The notes under the pieces: generated by a model | What the model was told of the DNA's origin: nothing | The model's database searches: none | Seen by the model: the letters and a program-made list of their open reading frames with translations, nothing else | Made by a program: the position numbers and the translations under genes | Source of the DNA: Neolewinella aquimaris | GTDB taxonomy: Bacteria; Bacteroidota; Bacteroidia; Chitinophagales; Saprospiraceae | DNA: 64,000 nucleotides | NCBI RefSeq assembly: GCF_014197245.1 | Contig: NZ_JACIFF010000006.1 | Coordinates: 186,001 to 250,000, forward strand | Direction of reading: 5' to 3' | Shown: positions 50,998 to 59,300 of the stretch, piece after piece | How positions within the stretch are numbered: the stretch's first letter is position 1 | How the letters are laid out: the number at the start of each line of letters is the position of its first letter

Positions 50998-51130
50998 TAC
51001 GGTAGTACGGTAGTACAGTAGTTGGGTAGTACGGTAGCGGGTAGTCATTATCATGCTGCACCACACTACCGTACTACCGTACTAAACTACTACCGTACTA
51101 CCGTACTAAAATACTACCGTACTAACCTAC
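50994..51130. repeat. TACCGTACTA repeat array B with inverted arms
   Basis: The left arm is (GGTAGTAC)-type units and the right arm is (CCGTACTA)-type units, so a transcript from either side can form a long hairpin. The loop holds CATTATCATGCTGCACC. The left arm starts in the exonuclease stop codon and the right arm starts in the stop codon of the gene at 51127. Same family as array A. Confidence 0.82.
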
Positions 51131-51330
51131 TCCTTATCATACCCAGTCCCGTGCCCATACCCGCCCTTGCTCTGGTCGACGTTTTTGAGGTCATCGTCGT
51201 CCTGGTCTTGGAAGTCTTTTTTGGGGGTTTTGTCGGTTTTTGGCTTGTCTTTGTCGTCTTCCGCGAGGAGGGGTTGCTGGCTTTTGGCGTCGAAGAAGCG
51301 GTAGCGGGAGGGAGCGTGATTGAATCGCAT
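51127..51330 (-). CDS. Small acidic/charged hypothetical protein
   Basis: This 67-aa protein begins MRFNHAPSRYRFFDAKSQQ and continues with a strongly charged region (EDDKDKPKTDKTPKKDFQDQDDDD) and a Gly/Tyr tail. No family is recognised, and the low complexity suggests disorder. The ATG at 51330 is preferred to a longer frame starting at 51402, which would run through the structured motif region. Its stop codon is part of repeat array B, as for the two other genes ending at such arrays, which supports it being real. Confidence 0.5.
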   Translation of the reverse strand: MRFNHAPSRYRFFDAKSQQPLLAEDDKDKPKTDKTPKKDFQDQDDDDLKNVDQSKGGYGHGTGYDKE

Positions 51331-51398
51331 GGTCTTGGCGTTTATCGCTAAAACCCGGGGGCGGGAACCGAGGTTCGCTGCTCTTTGGAGTGAACCTT

Positions 51399-51416
51399 GC
51401 ACCTGCGTCCCCGCCC
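51399..51416 (+). repeat. Dispersed 18-bp motif, copy 6 (exact consensus)
   Basis: GCACCTGCGTCCCCGCCC, a perfect consensus copy, lies between the small acidic protein and tRNA-Ile2. Together with GGGGGCGGGAACC at about 51357 it could form an imperfect stem. Confidence 0.65.
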
Positions 51417-51427
51417 GAGTACCTAAT

Positions 51428-51503
<76 letters not shown>

Positions 51504-51512
51504 GAAGCGGCG

Positions 51513-51544
51513 CAAAGATAACCGGCTAACCGTAGAGCTCCAAA
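51513..51544 (-). promoter_or_regulatory. tRNA-Ile2 promoter (TTTG-N20-TATCTTTG)
   Basis: On the minus strand TTTG (51541-51544) is followed after exactly 20 bp by TATCTTTG (51513-51520), the full Bacteroidota housekeeping promoter. The start site would fall 1-4 bp before the tRNA 5' end. It lies partly inside the 3' end of the reductase gene. Confidence 0.8.
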
Positions 51545-52257
51545 ATAACCTGCTCCTCCGCGTAGCCCATTTTCAGGAGCCGCTCGCGTGCCTCATCCAC
51601 CATCTGGCTCCAGCCGCAGAGGTAGAAACGTACGTCGCTACGGACCTCGGCATAATCGCGTTCGTACACCTGGTGCACGTAGCCGGGCAGTACCTCGAAG
51701 GGGGTCTCGTTCGCCGGCATTTCCCGACTCAGGGTAGCCGTATAGGTGAAGTTGGAAAATTCCTCGGCCAGCCGTTCCAGTTCGTCGCGGTAAAGCAGGT
51801 CTTCCGGGGTGCGGCAACCATAGATCAGGTGAAAGTGGCGGGTCTCGTGTCCCAGCCGCTGCAGCAACATGGAGCGGAAGGGGGCCACGCCGGTGCCGGT
51901 ACACACCATGACTACGTCATAGTCCAACGGGCGTTCGGGTAGGGTGAATACACCGCCGGGTTCCTTGGTGAGCAGCTCGGTTCCGACTGCTGCCTCCTCG
52001 AACAGGTAGTGGGTGCCCTTGCCTCCCGGAAGCTGCACGATGCAGAGCTCGGCCTCATTGGTGTCGTCGGGGGCGGAGGCAATGGAGTAGCTGCGCCACC
52101 GTTCTCGCCGCCGCTCGCTGATGGGCAAGTCAAGGGTGAGGAACTGTCCGGGTCGAAATTCGAGGCGTTCGCGATCGGGCAGGGAGAGCCAGAAACTACG
52201 CACCGTGGGGCTGCGCTGCTCGATTCTTTTCACTACCGCTTCTTTCCACTTGCTCAT
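51526..52257 (-). CDS. Ferredoxin-NADP reductase-like FAD oxidoreductase
   Basis: This 243-aa flavoprotein has the FAD-binding RWRSYSIASAP motif, the pyrimidine-nucleotide loop VCTGTGVAPFRSML, and the FNR C-terminal RFYLCGWSQMVDEARERLL. It transfers electrons between NAD(P)H and a one-electron carrier such as ferredoxin or a flavodoxin; the partner is not known. No iron-sulfur domain is fused. The start is ATG at 52257; the frame continues upstream, but that part lies inside the GHMP kinase. The kinase stop is 2 bp upstream, so they are probably one operon. Confidence 0.88.
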   Translation of the reverse strand: MSKWKEAVVKRIEQRSPTVRSFWLSLPDRERLEFRPGQFLTLDLPISERRRERWRSYSIASAPDDTNEAELCIVQLPGGKGTHYLFEEAAVGTELLTKEPGGVFTLPERPLDYDVVMVCTGTGVAPFRSMLLQRLGHETRHFHLIYGCRTPEDLLYRDELERLAEEFSNFTYTATLSREMPANETPFEVLPGYVHQVYERDYAEVRSDVRFYLCGWSQMVDEARERLLKMGYAEEQVILELYG

Positions 52258-52259
52258 AC

Positions 52260-53192
52260 TCAGAGAACCATTTCGTTGTAGGGTATAACCGTAGGGTAGC
52301 CTCGCTCGTTGAAGTAGCCCGTCACCTTTTCCCGGGGCAGTTCGCTCAGTGCCCAGATGAAGTCGCCCCCCCAGGCCCCGAGACTCTTCGTCGCACCCGG
52401 AAAATCCCGAAACAGCCGCTCCTTTACGGGCTGCACACCGAGTGTATTCGCCACTATTTTTTCGTGATCGTTCAGGAGGCGGGCGGCGGCGCGCAGGTCC
52501 GGTGCATCGACCAAGGCCAGGGTAAGTTGGGTAATTTGCCCGAGCGTTCGCGGTGACTTTTCGGCGGCGCGGTAGGCAGAAATGCCCTCCCGGCTGTTTT
52601 GCTTGCGGTTGAGGTACACGAAGTGCGTTTTGCTCGCCCAGGTAGGCGACCACTTAACTTCCGTCACTTCGGGATAGCTACCCATGCGCCGGTAGAGTAG
52701 GGGACCGGTCGCTCCCGCGCAGGCAATGTCGTAACCGCTTCCCCCGAAGGAAAGCTCCAGTAGTTTGTAGGGGTTCACCCCGAGGAGCCGCCCCAGGAAG
52801 TAGACCAGGGTGGAACTGCTGCCCAGGCCCCAGTCCGGATGAAATTCGAGGCGCGTAGCTACCTTTTTTTGGTACAGTGCCGTCGTACAGCCCGGACGCA
52901 GTTGTTCCGCAGCCCGAAAGAGTTGCTGCAGTCGCGCCTTCACCGGATTGGCCGACGGCTTGGTGGAGGCAGCCCAGTCTTCGCGTAGGAAAAACAACTC
53001 ACGGCGGGGGGCGGCGGTCCCGTCGTCGATGATCCACTCCAGGTCGTAGCGCAGGTCACCCCAGAGTGGGCCGACGGTGAACCGCTGCCCGGTCTTGGTC
53101 GGGATGGCCAGTGCGGTTGCGCCTTCCAGTACGAAGTATTCTCCCGTGAGAAGGAGTTTACCGTGGCCGTAGTATTCCGTGATTCGTTGCAT
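52260..53192 (-). CDS. GYDIA family GHMP kinase
   Basis: This 310-aa enzyme belongs to the GHMP kinase superfamily. It carries the first motif GHGKLLLTGEYFVLEGATALAIPT, the phosphate loop PDWGLGSSSTLVYFLGRL, and the name-giving GGSGYDIACA. The C-terminal GAWGGDFIWAL replaces the usual GxGxGG motif. In Bacteroidota this subfamily may take part in the mevalonate route, but its substrate is not established. ATG at 53192 fits the family start. It is followed by the reductase gene 2 bp later. Confidence 0.9.
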   Translation of the reverse strand: MQRITEYYGHGKLLLTGEYFVLEGATALAIPTKTGQRFTVGPLWGDLRYDLEWIIDDGTAAPRRELFFLREDWAASTKPSANPVKARLQQLFRAAEQLRPGCTTALYQKKVATRLEFHPDWGLGSSSTLVYFLGRLLGVNPYKLLELSFGGSGYDIACAGATGPLLYRRMGSYPEVTEVKWSPTWASKTHFVYLNRKQNSREGISAYRAAEKSPRTLGQITQLTLALVDAPDLRAAARLLNDHEKIVANTLGVQPVKERLFRDFPGATKSLGAWGGDFIWALSELPREKVTGYFNERGYPTVIPYNEMVL

Positions 53193-53202
53193 AGGCTGAC
53201 CA

Positions 53203-53233
53203 AAAAAGGCCACCCTACCGGGGTAGAGTGGCC
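53203..53233 (-). terminator. Terminator of rpsA
   Basis: On the minus strand, AGGCCAC(T)CTACC and its complement form a stem followed by TTTTTT. It lies about 25 bp after the rpsA stop and just before the GHMP kinase gene, so the kinase is expected to have its own or a read-through promoter. Confidence 0.88.
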
Positions 53234-53258
53234 TGTGTGAATTTAGCGGGCGGGGGGA

Positions 53259-55439
53259 TTAATCCTCGTCCTCGTTTTCATTCTCGGTATTGAGCTGCTC
53301 GCGCAGTTGCTCGAAGGCTGACAGGTCACCCAGCGTAGAACGCTCGTTGCTGGAGTTGGTCTGCTTGACGGCCTTGCGGGTCGTGGCTTGCTCCTCGCGG
53401 CGCTCGCGGACAACGGTGTCTTTGGCTTCGCGGCGGATGTCGTTTACGTAGCGGCTGTGGCTGACCATCAGCTTCTTCTGATCGCGATCGAACTCGATGA
53501 CCTTTACGGTCAGGGTCTCGTCCACTTCGGCGATGCTGCCGTCCTCCTTGCGCATGAGCTTGATCGGAGCGTAGGCTTCCAGTCCGTAGGGCATCTGTAC
53601 GATGGCGCCGCGGTCATCCTTGCGGAGTACGGTGGCCTCGTGGTAGCTGCCTTCGGGGAAGACCGACTCGAACGAATCCCAGGGGTTCTCCTCGAGCTGC
53701 TTGTGTCCGAGGGACATTTTGCGGTTGTGCTCGTCCACTTCCAGTACTACGACGTCGATGTCGTCGCCTACCTTCACGAACTCGCTGGGGTGGCCGAAGC
53801 GCTTGGTCCAGCTGAGGTCGCTGATGTGGATCATGCCGCCGATGCCGTCGTTGAGCTCAACGAATACACCGTAGGGCGTGAGGTTCTTGACCTTGCCGTT
53901 GTGGCGCGAGCCGACGGGGAAGGTCTGGTTGATGGTATCCCAGGGATCCTGCTGCAGTTGCTTGATCGAGAGCGACATCTTGCGGTCGTCGCGGTCGATG
54001 GTCACAACGCGGGCGTTGCGGGTCTCGCCGACGGTGAAGTACTCGCGGGCGTTGATGGGCTGGTTGCTCCAGGTCACTTCGCTTACGTGTACCAGGCCTT
54101 CGACACCGGGCTGAATTTCGAGGAATGCACCGTAGTCTTCGATGTTGACTACGCGGCCTTCGACGGTGCTGCCTTCGGTGATGGTCTCGTCGAGCACTTC
54201 CCACGGGTGGGGCTGCAGCTGCTTGAGGCCGAGGCTGATCCGCTTCTTGTTCTCGTCGAAGTCCAGTACGGCCACGTTGACCTTCTGGTTGAGTTCGAGT
54301 ACGTCGCTCGGGTGGTTGATCCGTCCCCAGCTGATGTCGGTGATGTAGAGGAGGCCGTCGACGCCACCCAGATCGAGGAATGCCCCGAAGTCGGTGATGT
54401 TCTTGACGATACCTTCCAGTACCTGACCGCGCTCGAGGCTGGCGATGATCGCTTCGCGCTGCTCGGCCAGATCGCTCTCGATGAGGGCTTTGTGGGAAAC
54501 AACGGCGTTCTTGATGGTCTCGTTGATCTTCACGACCTTGAACTCCATCGTTTTGCCTACGTAGGCATCGTAATCGATGATCGGCTTGATGTCGATCTGC
54601 GATCCGGGGAGGAAGGTTTCCAGTCCGCCACAGTCGGCGATGAGGCCGCCCTTGGTCTTGCTGATCACCTTACCGTTGATGACGGTTCCGTTTTCGTAGC
54701 TGTCGCGGATGCGATCCCAAGCACGGAGCAGTTTGGCCTTGCGGCGGCTCAGTACGAGCTGTCCGCGTTCGTCTTCCTGTTGTTCGACGTACACTTCAAC
54801 GGTGGTGCCTACTTCGATGTCCTGGTCGCGGAATTCGGAGAGGGGCAGCAGTCCGTCGCTCTTGTAGTTAAGGTCGAGAATCACGTCGCCGTCGATGATG
54901 GCCGATACCTTGGCCGACATGATTTCGGCTTCCTGGATATTGGTCATGGAGGCTTCGTACTCCTTTTCCATTGCCTCGCGCTCCGACTGGCTGTAGCGGT
55001 TGTCGATCTTGGCGATGGCGTCCCAGGCGAAGGCGTCGTGGGCCGAACCGGTGGCGCCACTGGTGTCGGCTTCGTCGATTTCTACGGCTTCTTCCTTCAC
55101 CTCTTCGGTGAGGGCAACGGAAACGCGGGAGGATTCCTTACGGATTACCTTAGCCTGGCGCTTTTTGTCGGCTTCGTCTTCGTCGTCATCCTCTTCGTCG
55201 TCGTCTCCTGCGTCGTCGAGGCTGTCTTCGGCGTCGTCGGTGGCCTGGGCGATATCGTCGGCGGTGGCTTCCGGGCCGGGGTTTACCTTAGACTGGGTCT
55301 CGGTGATGGCCGGAGTTTCCTCTTCGGTGCCGGGAGTGGCTTGATCGTCGGTTGATTGGCTTGCCTCCGGAGTGATGGAATCGGTGGAGGTCTCTTCGGT
55401 CCCGTCTACTTGCGGGTCCTTATCGTCGTCTACTTGCAT
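53259..55439 (-). CDS. rpsA: 30S ribosomal protein S1 with long acidic N-terminal extension
   Basis: This 726-aa RNA-binding protein has six S1 domains: the first near residue 170 (IIDGDVILDLNYKSDGLLPL), followed by units such as GKVISKTKGGLIADCGG, GIVKNITDFGAFLDLGGVDG, GRVVNIEDYGAFLEIQPG, GKVKNLTPYGVFVELNDG and TVLRKDDRGAIVQMPYG. Residues 1 to about 165 are an extra, strongly acidic and low-complexity extension (DDEEDDDEDEADKKRQAK) that ordinary S1 lacks. S1 helps load mRNA on ribosomes, which matters in a genome with almost no Shine-Dalgarno sites. TATCTTTG at 55527-55534 is the likely promoter. Upstream on the same strand is the CBM-repeat gene, 118 bp away. Confidence 0.93.
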   Translation of the reverse strand: MQVDDDKDPQVDGTEETSTDSITPEASQSTDDQATPGTEEETPAITETQSKVNPGPEATADDIAQATDDAEDSLDDAGDDDEEDDDEDEADKKRQAKVIRKESSRVSVALTEEVKEEAVEIDEADTSGATGSAHDAFAWDAIAKIDNRYSQSEREAMEKEYEASMTNIQEAEIMSAKVSAIIDGDVILDLNYKSDGLLPLSEFRDQDIEVGTTVEVYVEQQEDERGQLVLSRRKAKLLRAWDRIRDSYENGTVINGKVISKTKGGLIADCGGLETFLPGSQIDIKPIIDYDAYVGKTMEFKVVKINETIKNAVVSHKALIESDLAEQREAIIASLERGQVLEGIVKNITDFGAFLDLGGVDGLLYITDISWGRINHPSDVLELNQKVNVAVLDFDENKKRISLGLKQLQPHPWEVLDETITEGSTVEGRVVNIEDYGAFLEIQPGVEGLVHVSEVTWSNQPINAREYFTVGETRNARVVTIDRDDRKMSLSIKQLQQDPWDTINQTFPVGSRHNGKVKNLTPYGVFVELNDGIGGMIHISDLSWTKRFGHPSEFVKVGDDIDVVVLEVDEHNRKMSLGHKQLEENPWDSFESVFPEGSYHEATVLRKDDRGAIVQMPYGLEAYAPIKLMRKEDGSIAEVDETLTVKVIEFDRDQKKLMVSHSRYVNDIRREAKDTVVRERREEQATTRKAVKQTNSSNERSTLGDLSAFEQLREQLNTENENEDED

Positions 55440-55526
55440 GACGCGATGGGTTTAAAAGGTTAAAAAGTCGGGCCGCTTCGGGGGCGGCTGTTCCCCTTCC
55501 CTCGCCAGGGTGTGGCTTAGGAGGCG

Positions 55527-55534
55527 CAAAGATA
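55527..55534 (-). promoter_or_regulatory. Putative rpsA -7 box
   Basis: The minus strand reads TATCTTTG, a perfect TAnnTTTG match and the same octamer as at tRNA-Ile2. It would give a leader of about 80-85 nt. No TTTG is visible at -33. Confidence 0.55.
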
Positions 55535-55557
55535 CGACTTCGGCCCGACTTCTTTCC

Positions 55558-58500
55558 TTACCGTCGCACAAAAGATTTATGCGTTTGGCGATCGCCTTCG
55601 GTGACGTCGAGTCGGTAGATACCGGAGGGCAGGTCGACCACGGGCAGCACCGCACGGAGACGGCCGATCTCCTTGGCGTATTCCAGTATCCGTACGCGGC
55701 GCCCGGCAGTGTCGTAAACAAGCACTCGTACGGTTCCGGCATAGTCACCATACACGTCGAGGGTCAGTTCGTCGACCACCGGGTTGGGGTAAAGATCAAC
55801 CTGCCCGATCTCTTTGCCGGACGCCGCGGCACTGCTATTGGGACCACTCGTGTGCACCACTGACTTAGGTACGTAGGGACAAGCCGGGGCATCGGGCAGC
55901 TTAGTGGCGTCTGGGGAAGAAAATACCGGGCCGTCTGAGAGCGTGGTGAGGTACAATTGGTCGATGGCGGTGCCGGGCTCCCGGTTCGCGATGTAGATGT
56001 TATGCCGACCGGGAGTGAGTGAGAAAGAAACCGCTATGCCGTCGTCATTGACCTTCCGCCATTCGAAATCGTTCGTGTGCAACTGAGCACCCCCTATTTC
56101 TTCCCACATCTTGATCCATTTCCCGTCGTCGATCTGCACCCAGACGGAATTGCGACTGTTGTCCGGCGCATTCATCCGGAGGAACAGATAGTACTGACCC
56201 GCGGTGGGTACCACAGCGGTATACATGAGCTCCTGAGCTTCAAGGTGGGTGGTGGGCTCGTTAAGCTGGCGGTCTCCCCGGAAGACCATGAACTGATCGT
56301 TAGCCCCCCGACTGTCCCGCACGGTGGTCCAACCGCCTTGGGAGTTGCTGCATTCGGCCTCCAGGGCTATCCCTACGCTGCAGGCCGGATCGGCTACCGA
56401 TTCCTCGTCCGGCGGCAACTGATCTATGGTACTGACGTAAATCCGGTCTAGTTTCGTGCCATCCTCGCGGTAAGTGAATTCTAGGTGGTTGAGCTGGCCC
56501 TGCGCACCGGTCAGCGCGATCGGCAGGCGGTTCCAGCGGAAGCCCGGACGGTCGTGGCGGATGGACTTCCAGGCATACCACTCACCGCCGTTCAGCCTGA
56601 CCCAGAAAGAATCGTCGTCCCCGGAGGGCGCGTTGATGCGGCCGTACAGGAATAGGGGAGCCGCAGTGAAGTCGGCACCCAGATCCAGGTTAAATCGGAT
56701 GATGTTGTCCGCCGCATCGGGCGGGGGAGCAGTTAACGCATTTCTGCCAAGTTCGACGAGGTAAGCGCCCTGGGAGGCTGCCGCATCGCCGGCCAGGGTC
56801 CAAGCCTTCCCGTAATCAGCACACTCGGCTTCCAGCCACTGACCGGTATACGGAACCACCGGGGCGGGACAATTTGCATCCTCCTCACCCTTCCCGGTTA
56901 TGGGTGTCGCCATTCTGCTGAGGTATACTTTATCCAGTTGCGCTCCGTCCTCCCGGTAGGCGAAGTCGATGGTATTGGAGCCGGCGTTGAGCGTAATCGG
57001 CCCGCCCGGATACATATTCCACCGGAAGCCGACCCCCTGCCGGATTCCCGTCTTCCACGCATACCATTCCCCCCCGTTTACCCGCACGTAGTACGAGTCG
57101 TCCAGATTGGTTGGGGCACTGATCCGGGCCTGTAGGTAATAGGTGCCCGCCGCGGTATTGGGCAGGTCAAACCGAACGTAATTGGCGGGAACGTCCACCG
57201 GAGGTGCGCTCGTGCTATTACCGCGGGGATACACGACGTAAGTGGTGTTTGACGCGTCAGCACTACGGCCCGTTTTCCAGGATGACCCGAGCTGGGCGCA
57301 TTCGGCTTCCAGCCAGAACTTGGACGTCATCGGTTCATCGCAGGTGATGTCGGTGACCGAACTGGAGCTACTCAATCCAGTGTAAATTCGGTAGGGGTGA
57401 TTCAGGCCGATATCCGGACTGAAGTTCAAGTATCTCACTTCAAGATCAGGACTGCAGTAGGCCAATTCGATCACGTTATCGCCGGGCGCCAGGTGTATCC
57501 CCTGGAGGATGGAAACCGCCTCGATTACTTCCCACCTGCGCCATCCCGCGCCATTGGTATTTATCCAGAGGCAATTTCCCTTAGTTTCCGGCAGGGAGAA
57601 TACCCCGAGTACATCATACGATGGGTCATTTGCATCATTAATGTATTTGGGTACATCGGGAATTACAAAACGCAGTTTGTTGGCCGGGACATCCGCCGGT
57701 ACCTGGTCAACGGACGACTCAGACGGGGCAACGGCAATCGCACCGCTCGCATTTTGTGGATCGGCCCTGCGCGTCCATTTATCCCCTACTTCCGCACACT
57801 TTGCGCTGATGCGGAAATACGGACCAGGATCCTCTCCTTGGTCACGCTGAATAATTTTCCAGAGCGAGGTGTCGGTGTCGCTCGCGCCGTAAAAGTCGTA
57901 GACCGTAGCTATAAATTTGCCTACCCCCTGAAATTCCGGGTATACGGTGATGGAGGATTGCTCATGGCGGTGGGGATCGTAATCTTCCTGTCGATAGGGA
58001 CCCTTCATGTCGTAAATATATATCGTACCGTCGGGGTCGTAGGATGACGAGGCATCAAGGACGATGCTAGTGAACGGCGTGACAATCACTTCACTTCCCG
58101 GCTCCAGGATCGCCACCGGTGGCTCATTGTAAAAATCGGGGCAGTTGGTTCCCGACAGGTCGTATTCAAACGGGCGCAGCGAGCGAAATACGTACCAATT
58201 AAAATGGATGGATTCGAGGTACACCTGGTCGAGTTGCTGATCGGCACGGGTGAAGGCCACATCTAGCGTTCGCAGGGTATCGCCGTCCAGCCCTAGTACG
58301 TTGTCGGCTTCATACTCAAGCCCGTCGGGCACCCAGGCCCACCCCCCGTCAGCGATCCGGGCGTAGGTGGTGGTGTAGGTGTATAGCTTCCAGGTGCCGC
58401 CGTTGGTCCGCAGCCACAGGGCAACGGGGCCGGGGTCGGTCTGCCGTACCAGGAAGTAAGGGGAATAATCGACCTCTCCGGCCCCATCCGCCTCAGGATC

Positions 58501-58788
58501 GAAGTGAAGACGGACGTAATCTTCCGGATCGTCGCCGGGAGCAGTATCGGGGAATACCGCCCCGTCTGGCGCTACGTATTCGTCACTGGTGGCGGTAGGG
58601 TCTGCTAATACCTGCAGGCGGCCCCCGACGGCCGCGCATTCGGGCTCGTAGAGGTAGCGTTGGGAGAATGCCTGGGGGATCTGGCCGGATTGAGACGACA
58701 GTTCCCCGGAAAGCAGCAGGAGGAGTAGGGCGCACAGAGCTATTGCCCCGGCGGGCGCACAGCGCGCGGGAAAGTAATATAGCGGCAT
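55558..58788 (-). CDS. Large T9SS cargo with PKD and repeated carbohydrate-binding-like domains
   Basis: This 1076-aa exported protein has a signal peptide (LCALLLLLLSGELSSQ) and five related domains of about 160 residues that begin with E-x-EC-A (YEPECAAVG, ISAKCAEVG, WLEAECAQLG near 490, WLEAECADYG near 650, IALEAECSNSQ near 810). Each contains RINAP-type and VRVNGGEWYAWK and ends with YREDGAQLDKVYLS, like the carbohydrate-binding or GH115 C-terminal beta-sandwiches. A PKD domain lies near 215-310 (LDASSSYDPDGT). The C-terminus (QVDLYPNPVVDELTLDVYGD to the end) is a type A T9SS sorting domain. It is a surface or secreted glycan-binding protein with no visible catalytic module. Confidence 0.92.
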   Translation of the reverse strand: MPLYYFPARCAPAGAIALCALLLLLLSGELSSQSGQIPQAFSQRYLYEPECAAVGGRLQVLADPTATSDEYVAPDGAVFPDTAPGDDPEDYVRLHFDPEADGAGEVDYSPYFLVRQTDPGPVALWLRTNGGTWKLYTYTTTYARIADGGWAWVPDGLEYEADNVLGLDGDTLRTLDVAFTRADQQLDQVYLESIHFNWYVFRSLRPFEYDLSGTNCPDFYNEPPVAILEPGSEVIVTPFTSIVLDASSSYDPDGTIYIYDMKGPYRQEDYDPHRHEQSSITVYPEFQGVGKFIATVYDFYGASDTDTSLWKIIQRDQGEDPGPYFRISAKCAEVGDKWTRRADPQNASGAIAVAPSESSVDQVPADVPANKLRFVIPDVPKYINDANDPSYDVLGVFSLPETKGNCLWINTNGAGWRRWEVIEAVSILQGIHLAPGDNVIELAYCSPDLEVRYLNFSPDIGLNHPYRIYTGLSSSSSVTDITCDEPMTSKFWLEAECAQLGSSWKTGRSADASNTTYVVYPRGNSTSAPPVDVPANYVRFDLPNTAAGTYYLQARISAPTNLDDSYYVRVNGGEWYAWKTGIRQGVGFRWNMYPGGPITLNAGSNTIDFAYREDGAQLDKVYLSRMATPITGKGEEDANCPAPVVPYTGQWLEAECADYGKAWTLAGDAAASQGAYLVELGRNALTAPPPDAADNIIRFNLDLGADFTAAPLFLYGRINAPSGDDDSFWVRLNGGEWYAWKSIRHDRPGFRWNRLPIALTGAQGQLNHLEFTYREDGTKLDRIYVSTIDQLPPDEESVADPACSVGIALEAECSNSQGGWTTVRDSRGANDQFMVFRGDRQLNEPTTHLEAQELMYTAVVPTAGQYYLFLRMNAPDNSRNSVWVQIDDGKWIKMWEEIGGAQLHTNDFEWRKVNDDGIAVSFSLTPGRHNIYIANREPGTAIDQLYLTTLSDGPVFSSPDATKLPDAPACPYVPKSVVHTSGPNSSAAASGKEIGQVDLYPNPVVDELTLDVYGDYAGTVRVLVYDTAGRRVRILEYAKEIGRLRAVLPVVDLPSGIYRLDVTEGDRQTHKSFVRR

Positions 58789-58871
58789 GGAAAGAGAAGT
58801 TATCGGTTCATAGTGAAGCCTGATGTAAATTAAATTTTATTCCATAAATAATCAATACATCTAATGCCCAG

Positions 58872-58889
58872 GGGCGGGGTCGCAGGTGC
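58872..58889 (-). repeat. Dispersed 18-bp motif, copy 7
   Basis: Minus strand GCACCTGCGACCCCGCCC, upstream of the CBM cargo gene. Confidence 0.6.
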
Positions 58890-59104
58890 TGAAATTGATT
58901 GGAATACAGCAAACGCTATAATCCCGACTTTATGGCCGACCGATAATCCGAAAAAATTAACGGTATTTACTTACAATTAGGGAGGGGTTTCCTGACCGGA
59001 AAGGTAAACCGGGCATCCACCAACCGAGAACACGGCCACTTCCGGAGGCAAATCTTGCCCGTAACTACCGGCGCAAACAGCGCACGGCATCTTGCAATCG
59101 CACG

Positions 59105-59122
59105 GGGCGGGGACGCAGGAGC
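59105..59122 (-). repeat. Dispersed 18-bp motif, copy 8
   Basis: Minus strand GCTCCTGCGTCCCCGCCC, immediately 3' of the tRNA-Cys terminator. It shares its first three bases with copy 1. Confidence 0.6.
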
Positions 59123-59129
59123 AAGGCAC

Positions 59130-59164
59130 AAAAAAACCGCGAAGGGCTCGGCCCGACGCGGTTT
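59130..59164 (-). terminator. Terminator of tRNA-Cys
   Basis: The minus strand forms a stem AAACCGCG/CGCGGTTT with a GGGC/GCCC inner stem and a following T run (TTTTTTT). It lies 5 bp after the tRNA. Confidence 0.85.
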
Positions 59165-59169
59165 CTAAG

Positions 59170-59240
59170 AGGTTGGGAGCGGATTCGAACCGCCGTACAA
59201 GGTTTTGCAGACCTTTGCCTAGCCACTCGGCCACCCAACC
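59170..59240 (-). tRNA. tRNA-Cys (anticodon GCA), CCA not encoded
   Basis: A 71-nt cloverleaf on the minus strand: acceptor GGTTGGG/CCCAACC, D-arm GGCCGAGTGGCTAGGC, anticodon loop CTGCAAA (anticodon GCA), T-arm GGCGGTTCGAATCCGCT. Discriminator U73 is the Cys identity base. The sequence after it is not CCA, so the end must be added by a nucleotidyltransferase, unlike tRNA-Ile2. Confidence 0.94.
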
Positions 59241-59249
59241 AGGGGAGGG

Positions 59250-59282
59250 CAAAAGTAGGTGCGACCGTACGGTAGCGCCAAA
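59250..59282 (-). promoter_or_regulatory. tRNA-Cys promoter (TTTG-N21-TACTTTTG)
   Basis: On the minus strand TTTG (59279-59282) is followed after 21 bp by TACTTTTG (59250-59257), the complete Bacteroidota promoter; transcription would start just before the tRNA at 59240. Confidence 0.8.
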
Positions 59283-59300
59283 CTTTCTCGCCGGTTTATT

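Larger units (their letters stand above)
58789..59169. other. Intergenic region between the CBM cargo and tRNA-Cys
   Basis: 380 bp containing an A+T-rich promoter-like part (58810-58860), dispersed-motif copies 7 (58872-58889) and 8 (59105-59122), and the tRNA-Cys terminator. No supported ORF. Confidence 0.55.

Noticed and set aside
53388..55355. 655-codon open frame on the plus strand
   Set aside because: It is antisense to rpsA and only mirrors its repeated S1 domains.
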